Source: Gorillibacterium sp. (GTDB taxonomy: Bacteria > Bacillota > Bacilli > Paenibacillales > NBRC-103111). From it: a stretch of 7,687 nucleotides of DNA. The notes under the pieces are model-generated. The model did no database searches. It was not told where the DNA came from and saw nothing but the letters and a program-made list of their open reading frames with translations. Shown here one piece after another: positions 5,355-7,687 of the stretch (position 1 is the stretch's first letter; each line of letters opens with the position of its first letter). The position numbers were made by a program, and so were the translations under genes. The stretch is from contig JAIMBU010000101.1 in assembly GCA_023511325.1 (NCBI GenBank), forward strand, positions 1-7,687, written 5' to 3'.

Positions 5355-7687
5355 CTATTTTACAACGATATTAACGAGCTTGCCCTTAACTGCAATGACC
5401 TTAACCACCATTTTGCCACTGGTCAGCTCTTTGACCTTATCCAGATCATATGCCAGTTCCTGCATGGCATCCTGTTCCATAGTCGTTGGAATATTGATCC
5501 GCTCAATAATCTTGCCGTTCACCTGCACAACGATTTCGGTTTCGTCGTCTACCGTGAGCGCTACATCGTAGGTTGGCCACTGTGCGTAGGTGACGGTGCC
5601 TTTTTCGCCCAATATCTCCCACAGTTCTTCCGCCAGATGGGGAGCAAGTGGGGCCAGCATCAGGACAAAATCCTTCAAAGCCTTCTTCGGCAATACGTCC
5701 GTTTTATAAGCTTCATTGACAAAAATCATCAATTGGCTAATTACCGTGTTAAACCGCAGACCTTCCAAATCCTCCGTGATCTTCTTAATCGATTTGTGCC
5801 AGATGCGCTTAAAGGCAACAGAAGCCTTGGAGTCATCCCCGCTGATCTTCGGGTTCAGTGATCCGTCCTCACGGACGAACATTCTCCATACGCGACTGAG
5901 GAAGCGGTGGCTTCCCTCCACTCCAGTATCACTCCATGGCTTGGTCGCTTCCAGCGGACCCATGAACATCTCATACATGCGCAGCGTATCTGCCCCAAAC
6001 TTGTTGACGATTACGTCAGGGTTAATGACATTGCCACGGGACTTGCTCATCTTCTCATTGTTCTCACCGAGGATCATCCCTTGGTTGATCAGTTTGTGGA
6101 ATGGCTCTTTGGTCGAGACAAAGCCCAGATCATAAAGCACCTTATGCCAGAAACGAGCATACAGCAGATGCAGAACAGCATGTTCGGCTCCACCAATGTA
6201 GAGATCAACCGGCATCCATTGCTCCTGAAGTTCCTTGGAGCAAAATTCTTTATCATTATGCGGATCGATAAAGCGCAGGTAATACCAGCAGCTTCCGGCC
6301 CATTGCGGCATCGTATTGGTTTCCCGACGTGCTTTCATTCCAGTTTCGGAATCAATCGTATTGACCCAATCCGCGACGTTGGCAAGCGGCGATTCCCCTG
6401 TCCCTGACGGACGGATCGATTCCGTATCTGGCAGGATGAGCGGCAATTCGCTCTCCGGCACGGTCTTCATGGTGCCGTCCTCCAGATGCAGGATCGGGAT
6501 GGGCTCACCCCAATACCGCTGCCGACTGAACAACCAGTCACGCAGACGATAGGTGGTTTTGCCTTGACCCTTCCCTTCAGCCTCTAGCCATGCGATCATC
6601 TTGGCAATCGCCGGCACATTGGTCAGACCATTCAAGAAGCCAGAATTCACATGCTCACCATCACCAGCGTAGGCTTCCTTCTTCAGGTCGCCACCCTTCA
6701 GCACTTCAACAATCGGCAGGTTGAAGTTTACCGCAAACTCATAGTCCCGTTGGTCATGTCCCGGGACTGCCATGATTGCGCCTGTCCCATACCCAGCAAG
6801 CACATAATCAGCAATCCAAATGGGTGTTCTCTCGCCATTCACTGGGTTGATGGCGTAGGCACCGGTGAATTCCCCGGTCTTATCCTTGCCCAGATCCGTC
6901 CGTTCCAGATCACTTTTGTGTGATGCTTTTTCCCGGTATAGAGCAATGGCATCCTGCCGATCAACAGTCGTAATCACATTTACATACTCATGCTCAGGTG
7001 CCAATACGCAATAGGTAGCACCAAACAAGGTATCGGGTCTTGTCGTAAATACAGTGACATGCATCCCTTCCTGACCTTCAATCGGGAAATGCACTTCTGC
7101 CCCTACAGATTTACCAATCCAATTACGCTGCATATCCTTGATGCTTTCCGACCAATCCAGTCCCTCCAGATCGTCAAGCAACCGTTCGGCATAGGCAGTA
7201 ATTCTCAGCACCCATTGGCGCATCGGCCGACGGACAACAGGATGATTCCCGCGCTCACTCAAGCCATTGATCACTTCTTCATTAGAAAGCACCGTTCCCA
7301 GCGCTTCGCACCAGTTGACGTTGACTTCATCTACATAAGCAAGACCTTTGTTATACATCTGGATGAAGATCCACTGCGTCCACTTATAATAATCCGGGTC
7401 CGTCGTGCTAATCTCCCGATCCCAATCGTAGGAGAAACCAAGCGATTTAATCTGCCGACGGAACGTATCGATGTTCTTCTTGGTGAAATCGCGGGGATCA
7501 TTCCCTGTATCGAGTGCATATTGCTCCGCAGGTAGACCAAACGCATCCCAGCCCATCGGGTGGAGGACATTATAGCCACGCAGTCTTTTGTAGCGTGAGA
7601 CGATATCCGTCGCTGTATACCCTTCCGGATGGCCGACATGCAATCCCGCTCCCGATGGATACGGATACATGTCGAGCGCATAGAATT
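5355..7687 (-). CDS. leuS: Leucyl-tRNA synthetase, N-terminus outside the window
   Basis: This class I aminoacyl-tRNA synthetase charges tRNA-Leu in the cytoplasm. The window holds about 776 residues and the stop. The frame continues past the internal Met at 7670 as FYALD and runs off the right edge, so about 40 N-terminal residues are missing and that Met is not the start. Numbered from that Met, the HIGH-type motif is HVGH (11-14) within [16 protein letters not shown], and the catalytic KMSKS is at 540-544. The CP1 editing domain shows TTRPDTLFG (209-217) and [19 protein letters not shown] (295-313), which hydrolyse mischarged tRNA. The anticodon-binding helical domain and the small C-terminal domain ending KLVNIVVK are complete. 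There is no frameshift or missing motif. GC appears higher than in the small gene to its left. Its promoter and any T-box leader lie outside the window. Confidence 0.98.
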   Translation of the reverse strand, partial: FYALDMYPYPSGAGLHVGHPEGYTATDIVSRYKRLRGYNVLHPMGWDAFGLPAEQYALDTGNDPRDFTKKNIDTFRRQIKSLGFSYDWDREISTTDPDYYKWTQWIFIQMYNKGLAYVDEVNVNWCEALGTVLSNEEVINGLSERGNHPVVRRPMRQWVLRITAYAERLLDDLEGLDWSESIKDMQRNWIGKSVGAEVHFPIEGQEGMHVTVFTTRPDTLFGATYCVLAPEHEYVNVITTVDRQDAIALYREKASHKSDLERTDLGKDKTGEFTGAYAINPVNGERTPIWIADYVLAGYGTGAIMAVPGHDQRDYEFAVNFNLPIVEVLKGGDLKKEAYAGDGEHVNSGFLNGLTNVPAIAKMIAWLEAEGKGQGKTTYRLRDWLFSRQRYWGEPIPILHLEDGTMKTVPESELPLILPDTESIRPSGTGESPLANVADWVNTIDSETGMKARRETNTMPQWAGSCWYYLRFIDPHNDKEFCSKELQEQWMPVDLYIGGAEHAVLHLLYARFWHKVLYDLGFVSTKEPFHKLINQGMILGENNEKMSKSRGNVINPDVIVNKFGADTLRMYEMFMGPLEATKPWSDTGVEGSHRFLSRVWRMFVREDGSLNPKISGDDSKASVAFKRIWHKSIKKITEDLEGLRFNTVISQLMIFVNEAYKTDVLPKKALKDFVLMLAPLAPHLAEELWEILGEKGTVTYAQWPTYDVALTVDDETEIVVQVNGKIIERINIPTTMEQDAMQELAYDLDKVKELTSGKMVVKVIAVKGKLVNIVVK

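Noticed and set aside
5343..7535. Plus-strand open frames across leuS (for example 5343-5861, 5907-6407, 6990-7535)
   Set aside because: They are antisense to a conserved synthetase in an intact frame, and none has a recognisable domain or ribosome site.

Overview
The window looks like chromosomal DNA of a Firmicute, most likely Paenibacillus or a close relative. The leucyl-tRNA synthetase sequence, the strong AGGAGG-type ribosome sites and the two-component system plus ABC-transporter layout all fit. This is judged by eye and was not searched. All large genes are on the minus strand. One small gene is on the plus strand.

Layout from the right edge leftwards: (1) leuS (5355-7687), whose first ~40 codons lie outside the window. 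(2) A bidirectional terminator (5245-5288) between leuS and a small, very AT-rich plus-strand membrane-protein gene (4946-5191). (3) A repeat-rich intergenic region (4321-4945) with a symmetric set of four short repeats spaced 50 bp apart and a tandem octamer array. (4) An OmpR-family response regulator (3640-4320) and a histidine kinase with almost no extracellular loop (2625-3638), 1 nt apart and followed by a terminator. (5) A 350-bp control region with three 11-bp-spaced direct repeats placed just upstream of a -10 box, and a long leader hairpin. (6) An ABC ATPase (1588-2271) overlapping by ATGA an FtsX/MacB-type permease (from 1591 leftwards).

The regulator, kinase and transporter form a sensing-and-export module of the general kind Firmicutes use against cell-envelope-active compounds. 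The 11-bp repeats are the obvious candidate binding site for the regulator, controlling the transporter pair.

The strangest feature is at the left end. At about position 220-235 the permease reading frame passes, without a stop or frameshift, into the C-terminal half of a TrmB tRNA (guanine-N7)-methyltransferase. At the same point GC content falls from roughly half to about 28 %. The two parts share the residues K-N-L-K at the seam. A chimeric assembly join is the simplest explanation. A real recombination fusion is the exciting but less likely alternative.
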